From Hyphomicrobium sp. (lineage in GTDB: Bacteria; Pseudomonadota; Alphaproteobacteria; Rhizobiales; Hyphomicrobiaceae), in contig JAEUME010000002.1 of the NCBI GenBank assembly GCA_016793445.1, positions 188,501-252,500 of the forward strand: DNA of 64,000 nucleotides, in the 5' to 3' direction. The position numbers and the translations under genes were made by a program. A model generated the notes under the pieces. That model was not told the origin of the DNA. It did no database searches and saw only the letters and a list, made by a program, of their open reading frames with translations. Shown here piece by piece: positions 28,431 to 39,391 of this stretch. Each line of letters starts with the position of its first letter. The stretch's first letter is position 1.

Positions 28431-28580
28431 TTAGGCGGCCTTCTTCTTCTTTGCGGCCTTCTTCGCGGTCTTTTTGGCGGCCGGCTTGGCGGCCTTGCGG
28501 ACCGTCGTCTTGCGGACTGCCTTCTTCGCGACTGCCTTCTTGGCGGCCGGCTTTCTCTTCTTTGCAACTGCTTTAGCCAT
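28431..28580 (-). CDS. histone H1-like lysine/alanine-rich protein
   Basis: A 49-residue gene read leftward from the ATG at 28580. GGGAG lies about 9 bases upstream (28590-28594 on the top strand). The product is almost wholly lysine, alanine, arginine, valine and proline in AKKA-type repeats (MAKAVAKKRKPAAKK at the start, KKAAKKKKAA at the end). Such proteins resemble the C-terminal tail of eukaryotic H1 and bind DNA non-specifically; bacterial relatives are nucleoid-associated. It stands alone, with an AT-rich upstream region. The composition makes the repeat-like DNA sequence understandable. Confidence 0.78.
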   Translation of the reverse strand: MAKAVAKKRKPAAKKAVAKKAVRKTTVRKAAKPAAKKTAKKAAKKKKAA

Positions 28581-28975
28581 AGGATTTATCTCCCTCTAGA
28601 GTTCGAATCAGCTCGAACGAATAAAACATGAGCAAGTTCGTGCAATTTGTTGACAGGGAAATTGAATTTTGCTTGCAGATTTCCGTGCCGGAACCCAAAA
28701 CTGTTGCAACAATGTCGCAAAATATCTGTTTTTTGGGGTCGCTATTGGCAAATCACGCGACGCAGAGTTGTGCGCAAAGATCGATTTGAGATCCGATTCT
28801 GAAAAATCGGCGGCGACGAATTGACGATTTGGCTTTATCAGCGCCTGCCATTTCTATCGCGCGATGCACTGACGATTGATGTGTCGTGAAGCGTTGTGAC
28901 GATGCGCGACAGTCATACCGCACATCATGTGTTCGTGGTGTTGTCGCACTGCTTACACGCAGCGTGCTCCACGGC
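28581..28975. other. AT-rich intergenic region, probable promoter of the H1-like gene
   Basis: About 395 bases between two leftward genes, much richer in A and T than the surroundings between 28600 and 28830. No open frame with a start and ribosome-binding site was found. It probably holds the promoter of the H1-like gene. A TTGACA lies near 28650 on the plus strand, but no good -10 was found for it. Confidence 0.5.
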
Positions 28976-29557
28976 TCACGCGACGTCCTTCAGTTTGCGC
29001 GAATGGCTGTCGAGTGCCGACAGCAATAAGATAAAGCGGTCTTCGAACATCTCGGTGGCCAGCGACATGTAGTCGAAGCGGCTGGGCACAATCTCGGCGA
29101 CGACATCGCCGTGTTCGATGTGAAGTTCCGCATTGTACTTGCGCGCGATCGCTTGCATTTTCTGATTCTCAGCAAGGCAATTGAGAACCAGCTGCTTCAC
29201 GCCGCGATTGCGCGCCGACAAAATAATATGGCCCATCAATTCGGTCGCAAGACCCATGTTGGCGACTTCGGATTCAACCGAAAAGGCAGCTTCGGCCATA
29301 TCCCCCCAGGTATTGCCCATTCGCTTGAGTTCGGCAGCGGCACGAACGACGCCGTCGAGCGTATAGATATATACGATGGTGCCCGGATCGGCGGCAGTCT
29401 TGGCGTAGTTGCGGACGTATTCATCCGAAACAGCATGTGTGAAACGAAGCCGCCGGCTTTCTTTGTCGAGCCGCAGCAAGTGATCTGCGAAAAGCTGCAC
29501 CTCCGACCGCAGCAGCTTTCGGATGCTTCCAGTGACGGGGTAGGCGTGTATCGACAT
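28976..29557 (-). CDS. GNAT family N-acetyltransferase
   Basis: A 193-residue protein from the ATG at 29557, with GAGAGGG (29567-29573) 9 bases upstream. The fold is GNAT: the strand VVRAAAELKRM, then AEAAFSVESEVANMGLATELMGHIILSARNRGVKQLVLNCLAENQKMQAIARKYN read in pieces, with the acetyl-CoA loop in the N-M-G-L-A-T region. The usual Q/RxxGxG/A is partly relaxed. The substrate is unknown. A TTG at 29575 would overlap the ribosome-binding site and is rejected. Confidence 0.82.
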   Translation of the reverse strand: MSIHAYPVTGSIRKLLRSEVQLFADHLLRLDKESRRLRFTHAVSDEYVRNYAKTAADPGTIVYIYTLDGVVRAAAELKRMGNTWGDMAEAAFSVESEVANMGLATELMGHIILSARNRGVKQLVLNCLAENQKMQAIARKYNAELHIEHGDVVAEIVPSRFDYMSLATEMFEDRFILLLSALDSHSRKLKDVA

Positions 29558-29878
29558 AGACGTAGTCCCTCTCAATCGATCAGGTACCGGTCGCTAGCCG
29601 GCATCCTGAACGCTAGGTGGTTCTCAAATATGTAAAAATCGGCGTTGCTGCATCGCACCTAAAGCATAGGTGCTGTGCAGCAATCACGCTAGTGAAAGAC
29701 TGGGTCCAAGCTTTGCGGGACTTCAGCGGATGGCATTCCCGCCACGGTGACATTCCGCCGCGCTCTCTTGGCTGAATTGTCAACCTTGCATGGCGGCCGG
29801 CATGCGTTACGGACATCGGGGAGTAAAGCCGGCCCAAATGGGCCTGCAGGGGGTTGCGAGGCGGGAAACGCAGCGAAA
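29558..29878. other. intergenic region between GNAT gene and zapE
   Basis: About 320 bases between divergent genes. It contains a complex hairpin at 29645-29683. The zapE frame is open through its right half (from 29747) but that part looks non-coding, with family similarity beginning only at the ATG at 29879. Confidence 0.5.
29645..29683. repeat. two-stem imperfect palindrome
   Basis: Outer arms TTGCTGCA (29645-29652) and TGCAGCAA (29676-29683), inner arms CACCTA (29656-29661) and TAGGTG (29667-29672), with symmetric 3-base internal loops and a 5-base loop. TGC/GCA-rich palindromes are the type bound by PhaR-like regulators in alphaproteobacteria; that link is speculative. It could regulate either divergent neighbour. 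Confidence 0.55.
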
Positions 29879-31003
29879 ATGCCAGGACACGTCTTCAGCC
29901 GGTACGAGGAAAGTCTGGCGCTCGGGGAGATCGAGCCCGACGCGGCGCAACGGGCAATCGTGCTGAAGCTCGATGCGCTTGCCCAAGAGCTCGAAAAGCC
30001 GAAACCAGCGGGTGGACGTCTTGCCGGTCTGCTCGGCCGCAAGGATCGGGACCCACCCAAGGGGCTCTACATTCATGGTTCGGTCGGCCGCGGCAAGACT
30101 ATGCTAATGGATCTCTTCTTCGAAGAGGCCGCGGTGGAGAAGAAACTCCGCGCACACTTTCACGAGTTCATGGCCGATGTGCACGATCGCATCGGTGAGG
30201 CACGCAAGAACGTGCCGGGTGACCCTATTCCGCATGTGGCTGCCGGCATCGCGAACAGCGCGCGATTATTGTGTTTCGATGAACTGCACGTCACCGACAT
30301 CGCGGATGCCATGATCCTGGGGCGGCTGTTCCAAGGCTTGTTCGGAGCGGGTGTCGTGATGGTGGCGACCTCCAACGCGGAGCCGCAAAACCTTTACAAA
30401 AACGGCCTTAACCGGCAGCTTTTCCTTCCCTTCGTGCATCTCATCATGCAGCGCATGGAGGTGGTGTCGCTCGATGCGCGTAAGGACTACAGGCTTGAGC
30501 GGCTGACCGGAACGCCCCTCTATTTCACACCCGCCGATGAGAAGGCGCGCGCCTCCATGGATGCCCAGTGGGTGCGCCTTACGGGACGCCATCCCGGCAA
30601 GCCGCAAACGATCGAATTCAAAGGCCGCAAGCTCGTGGTACCGCTGGCCTCGATGGGCGTGGCGCGTTTTTCGTTCGACGCGTTGTGCGACCGTCCGCTG
30701 TCAAGTCTCGATTATCTCCACCTGGCACATGCCTTCCATACCATCATGATCGACGGCATCCCGAAGCTCACGGCCGAGCGGCGCGACGTGGCGCGCCGTT
30801 TCATCAATCTCGTCGATACACTCTATGACAACAAAGTCTGTCTGATTGCATCGGCCGAGACAGAACCAGATCTCCTTTATACAGAGGGTCCGGGTGCCGA
30901 GCTGTTTGAACGAACTGCATCCCGGTTAATGGAAATGCGCAGCGAAAGGTATCTGACCCGTCATTCTCCAGGGCACCCTGATGGGCCTCCTTGCAGCGCG
31001 TGA
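29879..31003 (+). CDS. zapE: cell division protein ZapE (AFG1-like ATPase)
   Basis: A 374-residue AAA+ ATPase. In Escherichia coli ZapE acts at the Z-ring during constriction; mitochondrial AFG1/LACE1 is related. Seen: the N-terminal YEESLALGEIEPDAAQ, Walker A GSVGRGKT (67-74), FHEFMADVHDRI, and Walker B LLCFDELHVTDIADAM. The ATG at 29879 fits family length; the ribosome-binding site is weak. The gene lies just before mdh, as is common in Hyphomicrobiales. Confidence 0.9.
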   Translation: MPGHVFSRYEESLALGEIEPDAAQRAIVLKLDALAQELEKPKPAGGRLAGLLGRKDRDPPKGLYIHGSVGRGKTMLMDLFFEEAAVEKKLRAHFHEFMADVHDRIGEARKNVPGDPIPHVAAGIANSARLLCFDELHVTDIADAMILGRLFQGLFGAGVVMVATSNAEPQNLYKNGLNRQLFLPFVHLIMQRMEVVSLDARKDYRLERLTGTPLYFTPADEKARASMDAQWVRLTGRHPGKPQTIEFKGRKLVVPLASMGVARFSFDALCDRPLSSLDYLHLAHAFHTIMIDGIPKLTAERRDVARRFINLVDTLYDNKVCLIASAETEPDLLYTEGPGAELFERTASRLMEMRSERYLTRHSPGHPDGPPCSA

Positions 31004-31132
31004 CAGGCGTGAAAATTTCCTTCAACGCTTGGGGAGGTTCCAATCCGTACGCTCAGGGCCGCCGCAAGGGAGATTCGGCGGTCCGCGAAGATTGTCCTAA
31101 ACTTTGGTTCTAACGGGCACCGGGGTGCTTGA

Positions 31133-31162
31133 CGCATCTGCGAAATAGATTACGCAGATGCG
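31133..31162. promoter_or_regulatory. perfect 10-base inverted repeat in the mdh promoter region
   Basis: CGCATCTGCG (31133-31142) and CGCAGATGCG (31153-31162) flank the AT-rich spacer AAATAGATTA. The repeat lies 77 bases before mdh and overlaps a TTGACG (31129-31134) that could be a -35 element. It looks like an operator for the TCA-cycle block, or a hairpin in its leader. Confidence 0.6.
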
Positions 31163-31232
31163 ATCATATCGGTTTCGGCCCCTTTTTAGGGCATCCCGTC
31201 GGCTCGTCTCAATAAACTTCCAGGGAGGATAA

Positions 31233-32207
<975 letters not shown>

Positions 32208-32213
32208 CGATAA

Positions 32214-32237
32214 GGCCGGCCTCGAAAAAGGCCGGCC
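32214..32237. other. hairpin between mdh and sucC
   Basis: GGCCGGCC (32214-32221) pairs with GGCCGGCC (32230-32237) around an A-rich loop. The following bases are ATTTCATG, so the T-run is weak. It may partially terminate or stabilise the mdh transcript and set different mdh and suc levels. Confidence 0.55.
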
Positions 32238-32307
32238 ATTTCATGTCGCTTCAATTTCATTATCCGGCGCCTCGCGAGGCCGCCACCAGGACGCAGGGAT
32301 CATAGAG

Positions 32308-33510
32308 ATGAACATCCACGAATATCAGGCCAAGGAACTCTATCGTCAGTATGGCATCCCGACTCCGAACGGCTTTGCGGCTTTCAGCGTCGATGAAGCG
32401 GTCGAGGCTGCGAGAAAGCTTCCCGGTCCCGTGTGGGTCGTGAAAGCGCAGATCCATGCCGGAGGCCGCGGCAAGGGCGCCTTCAAGGAAAAGGACGCGG
32501 GCGAGAAGGGCGGCGTGCGGCTCGCCAAGTCCATCGATGAGGTAAAGCAGTTTGCCGGCCAGATGCTCGGCAAGACACTCGTGACGGTGCAGACCGGTCC
32601 TGCGGGCCGGCAGGTCAATCGCCTCTATGTCGAAGACGGCTCGGCCATCGATCGCGAGTTATATCTTTCCGCGCTCGTCGATCGTGCCTCCTCGCGCGTC
32701 TCGTTCATCGCCAGCCAGGCGGGCGGCATGAACATCGAGGACGTGGCCCACGACACGCCCGAGAAGATCTACACCATGAGCATCGACCCGGCGACGGGCT
32801 TCCAGCCCTTCCACGGGCGCAAGATCGCCTTCGCGCTGGGCCTCAAGGGTGATCAGGCAAAGGCCTGCGGCAAGCTCATTGAGAATCTCTACAGGATGGT
32901 CGTCGAGAAGGACATGAGCCTGCTGGAGATCAATCCGCTGGTCGTCACCAAGGATGGCAAGCTGATCTGCCTTGACGGCAAAATGGATTTCGACTCCAAC
33001 GCACTCTTCCGTCATCCCGAGATCGTCGCGCTGCGTGACCTGGGCGAGGAGGATCCCGCTGAGATCGAAGCCTCCAAGCATGACCTCGCCTTCATCAAGC
33101 TCGACGGCAACATCGGCTGTCTCGTGAACGGCGCGGGCCTCGCCATGGCGACCATGGACATCATCAAGCTGTTTGGGGCGGAACCGGCGAACTTCCTCGA
33201 CGTGGGTGGCGGCGCTTCCAAGGAGAAGGTGCAGGCGGCTTTCAAGCTCATTCTGTCGGACCCGGCGGTCGAAGGCATCCTGGTCAACATCTTCGGCGGC
33301 ATCATGCGTTGCGACATCATCGCCGACGGCGTGATCGCGGCCGCCCGCGAGATGGACATCAAGGTGCCGCTGGTGGTGCGCCTGGAAGGCACGAACGTCG
33401 AACTGGGCAAGAAGATCCTTCGCGAGTCCGGCCTCAAGGTCGTTCCGGCCGACGATCTCGCCGACGCCGCCAGGAAAATCACCGGCGAGGTCAAGAAGGC
33501 AGCCGCCTGA
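32308..33510 (+). CDS. sucC: succinyl-CoA synthetase (ADP-forming) beta subunit
   Basis: A 400-residue subunit with the N-terminal ATP-grasp domain ([20 protein letters not shown] is the family start) and C-terminal CoA-ligase domain ([17 protein letters not shown]). With SucD it converts succinyl-CoA to succinate with nucleotide triphosphate formation. It lies 100 bases after mdh and 91 before sucD. Length is normal. Confidence 0.97.
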   Translation: MNIHEYQAKELYRQYGIPTPNGFAAFSVDEAVEAARKLPGPVWVVKAQIHAGGRGKGAFKEKDAGEKGGVRLAKSIDEVKQFAGQMLGKTLVTVQTGPAGRQVNRLYVEDGSAIDRELYLSALVDRASSRVSFIASQAGGMNIEDVAHDTPEKIYTMSIDPATGFQPFHGRKIAFALGLKGDQAKACGKLIENLYRMVVEKDMSLLEINPLVVTKDGKLICLDGKMDFDSNALFRHPEIVALRDLGEEDPAEIEASKHDLAFIKLDGNIGCLVNGAGLAMATMDIIKLFGAEPANFLDVGGGASKEKVQAAFKLILSDPAVEGILVNIFGGIMRCDIIADGVIAAAREMDIKVPLVVRLEGTNVELGKKILRESGLKVVPADDLADAARKITGEVKKAAA

Positions 33511-33601
33511 AGGACCCGAGCCGGGTTTTGTTAGGACCAACGTCGCTCTTGCTGCACTGCAAAAAATGAGCGAAAATGACCGTTAGAGAGGCGGGGCGAT
33601 C

Positions 33602-34501
33602 ATGGCCATTCTCATCGATAAGACGACAAAGGTGATCTGCCAGGGCATTACCGGTAGCCAAGGCACGTTCCACACCAAGCAGGCCAAAGCCTATGGCACG
33701 CAGATCGTTGGTGGCGTAACGCCCGGCAAAGGCGGCACCAAGCACCCCGACGCCGAGCTGGCCGATGTGCCCTTGTTCGACAGCGTGGAAGAGGCGGTAA
33801 AGGTCACCGGCGCGACCGCCAGCTCGGTCTATGTGCCCCCGCCTTTTGCCGCCGATGCCATTCTGGAAGCCATCGACGCACAAGTGCCCCTCATCGTGTG
33901 CATCACGGAGGGCATTCCAGTGATGGACATGGTGCGCGTGAAGCGCGCGCTGGACGGGTCGAAGTCCCGCCTGCTGGGGCCCAATTGCCCCGGCCTTCTG
34001 ACGCCCAACGAATGCAAGATCGGCATTATGCCCGGAAACATTTTCAAACACGGCTCGGTTGGCATCGTGTCGCGTTCGGGCACGCTGACCTATGAAGCAG
34101 TGAAGCAGACGACCGACGTCGGTCTCGGCCAGACCACGGCGGTCGGCATCGGCGGCGATCCGGTCAAGGGTACCGAGTTCATCGACGTGCTCGATCTTTT
34201 CCTTTCCGATCCCGAGACCAAGTCGATCATCATGATCGGCGAGATCGGCGGTTCGGCCGAGGAAGAAGCGTCCGAATACCTCGTGCGCGAGGCCAAGAAA
34301 GGCCGCAGAAAGCCGATGGCCGGCTTCATTGCGGGCGTGACGGCGCCTCCGGGCCGCCGTATGGGTCATGCGGGTGCCATTATTTCAGGTGGCAAAGGCA
34401 AGGCCGAAGATAAGCTGGAAGCCATGCGGGCCGCCGGTATTGCCATTTCACCAAGTCCGGCCGCTCTCGGACAGACGCTAATGGAGGTCTTGCGGAGTTA
34501 G
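33602..34501 (+). CDS. sucD: succinyl-CoA synthetase alpha subunit
   Basis: A 299-residue subunit with the CoA-binding Rossmann domain ([13 protein letters not shown]) and the active-site phosphohistidine in [18 protein letters not shown], His256 by my count. A GAGGCGGGG ribosome-binding site precedes the ATG. Works with SucC in the TCA cycle. Confidence 0.97.
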   Translation: MAILIDKTTKVICQGITGSQGTFHTKQAKAYGTQIVGGVTPGKGGTKHPDAELADVPLFDSVEEAVKVTGATASSVYVPPPFAADAILEAIDAQVPLIVCITEGIPVMDMVRVKRALDGSKSRLLGPNCPGLLTPNECKIGIMPGNIFKHGSVGIVSRSGTLTYEAVKQTTDVGLGQTTAVGIGGDPVKGTEFIDVLDLFLSDPETKSIIMIGEIGGSAEEEASEYLVREAKKGRRKPMAGFIAGVTAPPGRRMGHAGAIISGGKGKAEDKLEAMRAAGIAISPSPAALGQTLMEVLRS

Positions 34502-34604
34502 CAGCTCCGCACGACATGTGGGGCAGCCTCTCCTGCCTATCCTACTCCCCTCCATTTCAGTCTGCCGGACGAAAGCGCTGGAGCAAGAAAGGGTTACGGG
34601 ACCT

Positions 34605-37574
34605 ATGTCTAGACAAGCGCTCAACGAAGCGTTTTTGCGTACGTCGTTTCTCAATGCGGCCAACGCGCCATACATCGAAGAGATGCAGGCGGAATATGAG
34701 CGCAATCCTGGTGCCGTCAGTGACGAGTGGCGCCGGTTCTTCGAGAGCCTGAAAGAGGCTCCGCTCCAGAATGGCCATGATTTCAGCGGCCCGTCCTGGG
34801 CAGCCCCGCTTGATCTGCTCACCAACGATAATGAAGCCGACGCTGACCTTGCGGCCGCACTGACCGGCAGGTCCAGCCAGGGTGAACACCACATCCGCGA
34901 ACGCATCACGCAGCGTGCTTATGCATCCGGGTTCGAGATGTCGCCGGCGGCGTCTTTGCGCGCGACCCAGGATTCCATCCGCGCCCTGATGCTCATCCGG
35001 GCCTACCGCGTCATGGGCCATCTGGCCGCCGACCTCGATCCGCTTGGTCTTGCCGACCGTAAGATTCATCGCGAGCTGATGCCCGATACCTACGGCTTCA
35101 CCGACGCCGATCTTGATCGCCCCATCTTCATCGATCGCGTGCTGGGGCTGGAAACGGCGACCATGCGCCAGATCCTCACCATCCTGCGGCGCACCTATTG
35201 CCGGCAGATCGGGGTGCAGTTCACCCACATCACCGATCCGGCGCAAAAGGGCTGGATTCAGGAGCGCATCGAAGGCCCGGAAAAGGACATCAATTTCACG
35301 CTGGAGGGCCGCAAGGCCATCCTCAACAAGCTCATCGAAGCCGAGACGTTCGAGAAATTCTGCGATCTGAAGTACACCGGCACCAAGCGCTTCGGTCTCG
35401 ATGGCGGCGAAGCGATGATCCCGGCGCTCGAGCAGATCATCAAGCGCGGCGGTCATCTCGGCGTGAGGGAAATCGTGCTCGGCATGGCCCACCGCGGGCG
35501 CTTGAACGTGCTCGCCAATGTCATGGCCAAGCCGCTGCGCGCCATCTTCAAGGAATTCAAAGGCGGGTCGTTCAAGCCCGATGACGTCGAAGGCTCAGGC
35601 GACGTCAAGTATCATCTTGGCGCGTCGTCGGATCGTTCATTCGACGGCAACAACGTGCATTTGTCATTGACCGCGAACCCGTCGCACCTTGAGATCGTCG
35701 ATCCCGTGGTGCTGGGCAAGGTGCGCGCCAAGCAGGATCAGCATGGTTGTCTGCCCGGTGTGCGTACCTCGGTGATGCCGCTGCTGATCCATGGAGACGC
35801 GGCCTTCGCGGGCCAAGGCGTCGTGGCGGAATGCTTCGGTCTGTCCGGTCTTCGGGGTCATCGGACCGGCGGTTCGGTCCATTTCATCATCAATAATCAG
35901 ATCGGCTTCACGACAAGTCCGCATAACTCGCGCTCTTCGCCCTACTGCTCGGACGTCGCGCTGATGATCGAAGCGCCCATCTGGCATGTCAACGGCGACA
36001 ATCCGGAAGCCGTGGTGCACGTTGCCAAGATTGCGACGGAATTCCGCCAGCGCTTTCAGAAGCCGGTCGTCATTGACATGTTCTGCTACCGCCGGTTCGG
36101 ACACAACGAGACGGACGAGCCGTTGTTCACCCAGCCCGCGATGTACAAGCGCATCAAAGGCCACAAGTCCGTGTCGGACATGTATGGACAGTATCTCGTC
36201 AACGAAGGCGTCGTAGCTGCAAGCGAGGTCGAGGAGATGCGCGCCACGGTGCGCTCCAACCTCGACGCAGAATTCCAGCAATCGGAAGGCTACAAGCCCA
36301 ACAAGGCCGACTGGCTCGATGGCCGTTGGTCCGGACTTGTGCGCGCCGGCGAGGACAACGTCAACGACAAGACCGGCGTCGCTGCCGAGACCTTGAAGGA
36401 TATCGGCCGCCGGCTGACGGTGCTGCCGAAGGACTTCCATGCCCATAAGACCATCGTGAAGCTGCTCGAGCGCCGCCGCGAGATGGTTGAAACCGGCAAG
36501 GGAATCGACTGGGCGATGGCCGAGCATCTGGCGTTCGGAACGCTTCTGATGGAAGGACATCGCGTCCGCCTTTCGGGCCAGGACGTGGAGCGCGGCACCT
36601 TCTCGCAGCGCCATGCCGTCATCATCGATCAGGAAAGCGAGCGCCGCTTTGCGCCGTTAAAGCACATGGCGCCCAACCAGGCGGAGTTTGAGGTCGTCAA
36701 CTCGATGCTGTCGGAGGAGGCGATCCTCGGCTTCGAATACGGCTATTCGCTCGCTGAACCGAACGCTCTGACGCTTTGGGAGGCGCAGTTCGGCGACTTC
36801 GCCAACGGCGCGCAGGTGATCTTTGATCAGTTCCTGTCTTCGGGCGAACGCAAGTGGCTACGCATGTCCGGTCTCGTTTGTCTATTGCCGCACGGCTATG
36901 AGGGCCAGGGACCGGAACATTCCTCCGCGCGCCTTGAGCGCTTCCTCCAGCTTTGCGCGGAAGACAACTGGCAGGTTGCCAACTGCACGACGCCGGCCAA
37001 CTACTTCCATAGTCTGCGCCGCCAGCTGCATCGCAAGTTCCGCAAGCCCCTGATCCTGATGACGCCGAAGTCGCTTCTGCGCCACAAGCGGGTCGTCTCG
37101 CGTCTGCGGGAATTTGAGACGGACTCGTTCTTCCATCGGGTGCTTCCGGACGACGCCCAGGTTGGGAACTCAGAGCTGAAATTACGGCCCGACAACGAGA
37201 TCAAGCGCGTTGTGATGTGCACGGGCAAGGTCTATTACGATCTGCTTGAAGCGCGCGATTCAGCGGGCCTTGACGACGTCTATCTCATGCGCGTCGAGCA
37301 GCTCTATCCGTTCCCGGCGCGCACGCTGATCCAGGAACTCGGCAGGTTCAAGTTCGCCGAGATCGTGTGGTGCCAGGAAGAACCCAAGAACATGGGGGCA
37401 TGGTATTTCATGGACGCCAACATCGAATGGGTTCTCACGCATCTTGGCTACGTGCATCGCCGTCCCCGATATGCCGGCCGCGCCGCATCGGCCTCGACGG
37501 CGACGGGCCTGCTGTCGCAGCACATCAAGGAACAGACAGCGCTCGTGGCCGACGCGCTGGGGCAATCGAGCTAG
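34605..37574 (+). CDS. sucA: 2-oxoglutarate dehydrogenase E1 component
   Basis: A 989-residue thiamine-diphosphate enzyme of the oxoglutarate dehydrogenase complex. Seen: the N-terminal AFLRTSFLNAANAPYIEEMQ, GMAHRGRLNVLANVM, the TPP region CRRFGHNETDEP read with its neighbours, and the C-terminal YPFPARTLIQEL. The ATG at 34605 gives the usual MSRQALNEAF start; the frame is open to 34518 but without family similarity. Followed by sucB after 40 bases. Confidence 0.96.
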   Translation: MSRQALNEAFLRTSFLNAANAPYIEEMQAEYERNPGAVSDEWRRFFESLKEAPLQNGHDFSGPSWAAPLDLLTNDNEADADLAAALTGRSSQGEHHIRERITQRAYASGFEMSPAASLRATQDSIRALMLIRAYRVMGHLAADLDPLGLADRKIHRELMPDTYGFTDADLDRPIFIDRVLGLETATMRQILTILRRTYCRQIGVQFTHITDPAQKGWIQERIEGPEKDINFTLEGRKAILNKLIEAETFEKFCDLKYTGTKRFGLDGGEAMIPALEQIIKRGGHLGVREIVLGMAHRGRLNVLANVMAKPLRAIFKEFKGGSFKPDDVEGSGDVKYHLGASSDRSFDGNNVHLSLTANPSHLEIVDPVVLGKVRAKQDQHGCLPGVRTSVMPLLIHGDAAFAGQGVVAECFGLSGLRGHRTGGSVHFIINNQIGFTTSPHNSRSSPYCSDVALMIEAPIWHVNGDNPEAVVHVAKIATEFRQRFQKPVVIDMFCYRRFGHNETDEPLFTQPAMYKRIKGHKSVSDMYGQYLVNEGVVAASEVEEMRATVRSNLDAEFQQSEGYKPNKADWLDGRWSGLVRAGEDNVNDKTGVAAETLKDIGRRLTVLPKDFHAHKTIVKLLERRREMVETGKGIDWAMAEHLAFGTLLMEGHRVRLSGQDVERGTFSQRHAVIIDQESERRFAPLKHMAPNQAEFEVVNSMLSEEAILGFEYGYSLAEPNALTLWEAQFGDFANGAQVIFDQFLSSGERKWLRMSGLVCLLPHGYEGQGPEHSSARLERFLQLCAEDNWQVANCTTPANYFHSLRRQLHRKFRKPLILMTPKSLLRHKRVVSRLREFETDSFFHRVLPDDAQVGNSELKLRPDNEIKRVVMCTGKVYYDLLEARDSAGLDDVYLMRVEQLYPFPARTLIQELGRFKFAEIVWCQEEPKNMGAWYFMDANIEWVLTHLGYVHRRPRYAGRAASASTATGLLSQHIKEQTALVADALGQSS

Positions 37575-37614
37575 ACCGCAACACCGTCTTTGACGGCAAC
37601 AGCAAGAGGCGTCC

Positions 37615-38913
37615 ATGGGAGTGGAAATTCGCGTTCCGGCGCTGGGTGAAAGCGTCACGGAAGCGACCGTAGGCAAGTGGTTCAAGAAACCGGGTGATAC
37701 CGTCAAGGCCGACGAGCCGCTGGTGGAGTTGGAGACCGACAAAGTTACCCTCGAGGTACCCGCGCCGTCCGATGGCGTGATGGGTGAAATCCTTGTCGAG
37801 CAAGGCGGCACGGTTGCTGTGGGCGCGGTCCTTGCAGCGCTCCAGGTGGCAGGCAGCGCTCCCGCGCCGTCTGCCAAGCGTGCCGCGCCTACGGCCAGCC
37901 CCCCCAAGCCCGATATCTCCACTACGCCGGCTGCAACCGTCTCGCCGGGACCGGATATGCCGCCAAGCCCCGCCGCCCGCAAAGCGCTGGCCGAAGCCGG
38001 GCTCGACGCCCACGAGGTGGCTGGATCCGGCAGGCGCGGACAGGTGCTTAAAAGCGATGTCGCGGCTGCCATGGAGCCGGCGGCGGCTGCACCCAAGGTG
38101 GCTGCGGCAGCCATGCCGGCGGCTTCGACGGCGCCTGCCGCCTCGGCTGCGGTCCTTGTCCCCTCGCCCGCAGTGCTCAAGGAATTACGTCTGCCATCGG
38201 CGGCCAATGATGCGGGCCGCGAGGAACGCGTGCGCATGTCGCGTCTGCGCCAGACGATCGCCCGTCGCCTGAAGGATGCGCAGAATACCGCCGCCATGCT
38301 CACGACGTTCAACGACGTCGATATGAGCGCCGTGATGGCGCTGCGCAATCAATACAAGGACAAGTTCGAGAAGCGGCACGGCGTAAAGCTGGGCTTCATG
38401 GCGCTGTTCGTGAAGGCCTGTATCCAGGCGCTGCGAGACATCCCTTCGGTCAACGCCGAGATCGACGGCGATGAGATTGTTTACAAGAACTACTATCACA
38501 TCGGCGTGGCAGTGGGCACCGACAAGGGTCTCGTTGTGCCTGTCGTGCGCAATGCGGATCGCATGACGCTGGCCGAGATCGAACAGGCCATTGCCGAGTT
38601 CGGCAAGCGTGCGCGTGACGGCAAGCTCGGTATCGAGGAGATGCAGGGCGGCACGTTTACGATCTCGAACGGCGGTGTCTACGGCTCGATGATGTCGACA
38701 CCGATTCTCAACGCACCACAGTCGGGCATCCTGGGCATGCACCGCATCGAGGATCGCCCTGTCGTCCGGGGCGGTCAGATCGTCATCAAGCCGATGATGT
38801 ATCTTGCGCTGTCGTATGATCACCGCATCGTTGACGGCAAGGAGGCGGTGACTTTCCTCGTGCGGGTCAAGGAGTGCCTGGAGGATCCGCAGCGCTTCCT
38901 GCTGGAGCTTTAG
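37615..38913 (+). CDS. sucB: 2-oxoglutarate dehydrogenase E2, dihydrolipoyl succinyltransferase
   Basis: A 432-residue E2 subunit. The lipoyl domain covers about residues 1-80 with the lipoylated Lys43 in [12 protein letters not shown]. An Ala/Pro linker carries a peripheral-subunit-binding domain ([14 protein letters not shown]) followed by a second Ala-rich linker. The catalytic domain ends with [16 protein letters not shown], active His near 403. One lipoyl domain, as expected for this type. Confidence 0.96.
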   Translation: MGVEIRVPALGESVTEATVGKWFKKPGDTVKADEPLVELETDKVTLEVPAPSDGVMGEILVEQGGTVAVGAVLAALQVAGSAPAPSAKRAAPTASPPKPDISTTPAATVSPGPDMPPSPAARKALAEAGLDAHEVAGSGRRGQVLKSDVAAAMEPAAAAPKVAAAAMPAASTAPAASAAVLVPSPAVLKELRLPSAANDAGREERVRMSRLRQTIARRLKDAQNTAAMLTTFNDVDMSAVMALRNQYKDKFEKRHGVKLGFMALFVKACIQALRDIPSVNAEIDGDEIVYKNYYHIGVAVGTDKGLVVPVVRNADRMTLAEIEQAIAEFGKRARDGKLGIEEMQGGTFTISNGGVYGSMMSTPILNAPQSGILGMHRIEDRPVVRGGQIVIKPMMYLALSYDHRIVDGKEAVTFLVRVKECLEDPQRFLLEL

Positions 38914-38934
38914 GCCGGAGGCTAGCGTCGATCG

Positions 38935-39360
38935 ATGGCCAATCCGCTTGGGCTCTATGTGCATTTGACGGTTTTGGGCGGTGACAAGGCGATCGCCTGG
39001 TACTGTTCCGTATTCGGGGCGCAGATCAAGGCGCGCCATATGGCCGAGGATCAGCATCGCGTGATGTTCGCGATCCTCGCCATGTTCGGCGGCCACGTCT
39101 TTCTCTCCGACGTCTTTCCTGAGCTCATTGCGGATACGCAGGCGCCTTCGGCTGCCGTCCCTCCAACGTGCACGCTGCACATCGATTTGGAAGATCCCAA
39201 CGAGGTGAACGCGGTCGTAGCGCGTGCGCAAGCCGCCGGTGCTACCGTAACGATGAAGCCCGAAGATGTTTTCTGGGGCGATCGCTATGGCCGCATTCGC
39301 GATCCGTTCGGCCACGTCTGGTCGTTCGGTGCGCGGGCCACTCAACCCGCGCAGACCTGA
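38935..39360 (+). CDS. VOC / PhnB-like glyoxalase-fold protein
   Basis: A 141-residue protein with the VOC fold: HLTVLGGDKAIAWYCSVFGAQIKARHM, then CTLHIDLEDPNEVNAVVARAQAAGATVTMKPEDVFWGDRYGRIRDPFGHVWSFG read in parts. The pattern matches the PhnB/YdcG subgroup, with the metal-ligand-like H and E positions only partly conserved. It starts 21 bases after sucB and ends 31 bases before lpdA, so it is co-transcribed with the E2 and E3 genes. The substrate is unknown. Confidence 0.8.
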   Translation: MANPLGLYVHLTVLGGDKAIAWYCSVFGAQIKARHMAEDQHRVMFAILAMFGGHVFLSDVFPELIADTQAPSAAVPPTCTLHIDLEDPNEVNAVVARAQAAGATVTMKPEDVFWGDRYGRIRDPFGHVWSFGARATQPAQT

Positions 39361-39391
39361 CCGTCAACGATAATAAAAAGGAAATCTCCAA

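Noticed and set aside
38185..39345. Open frame of 386 codons antisense to sucB and the VOC gene
   Set aside because: Spans two real genes and the gap between them; no motifs.
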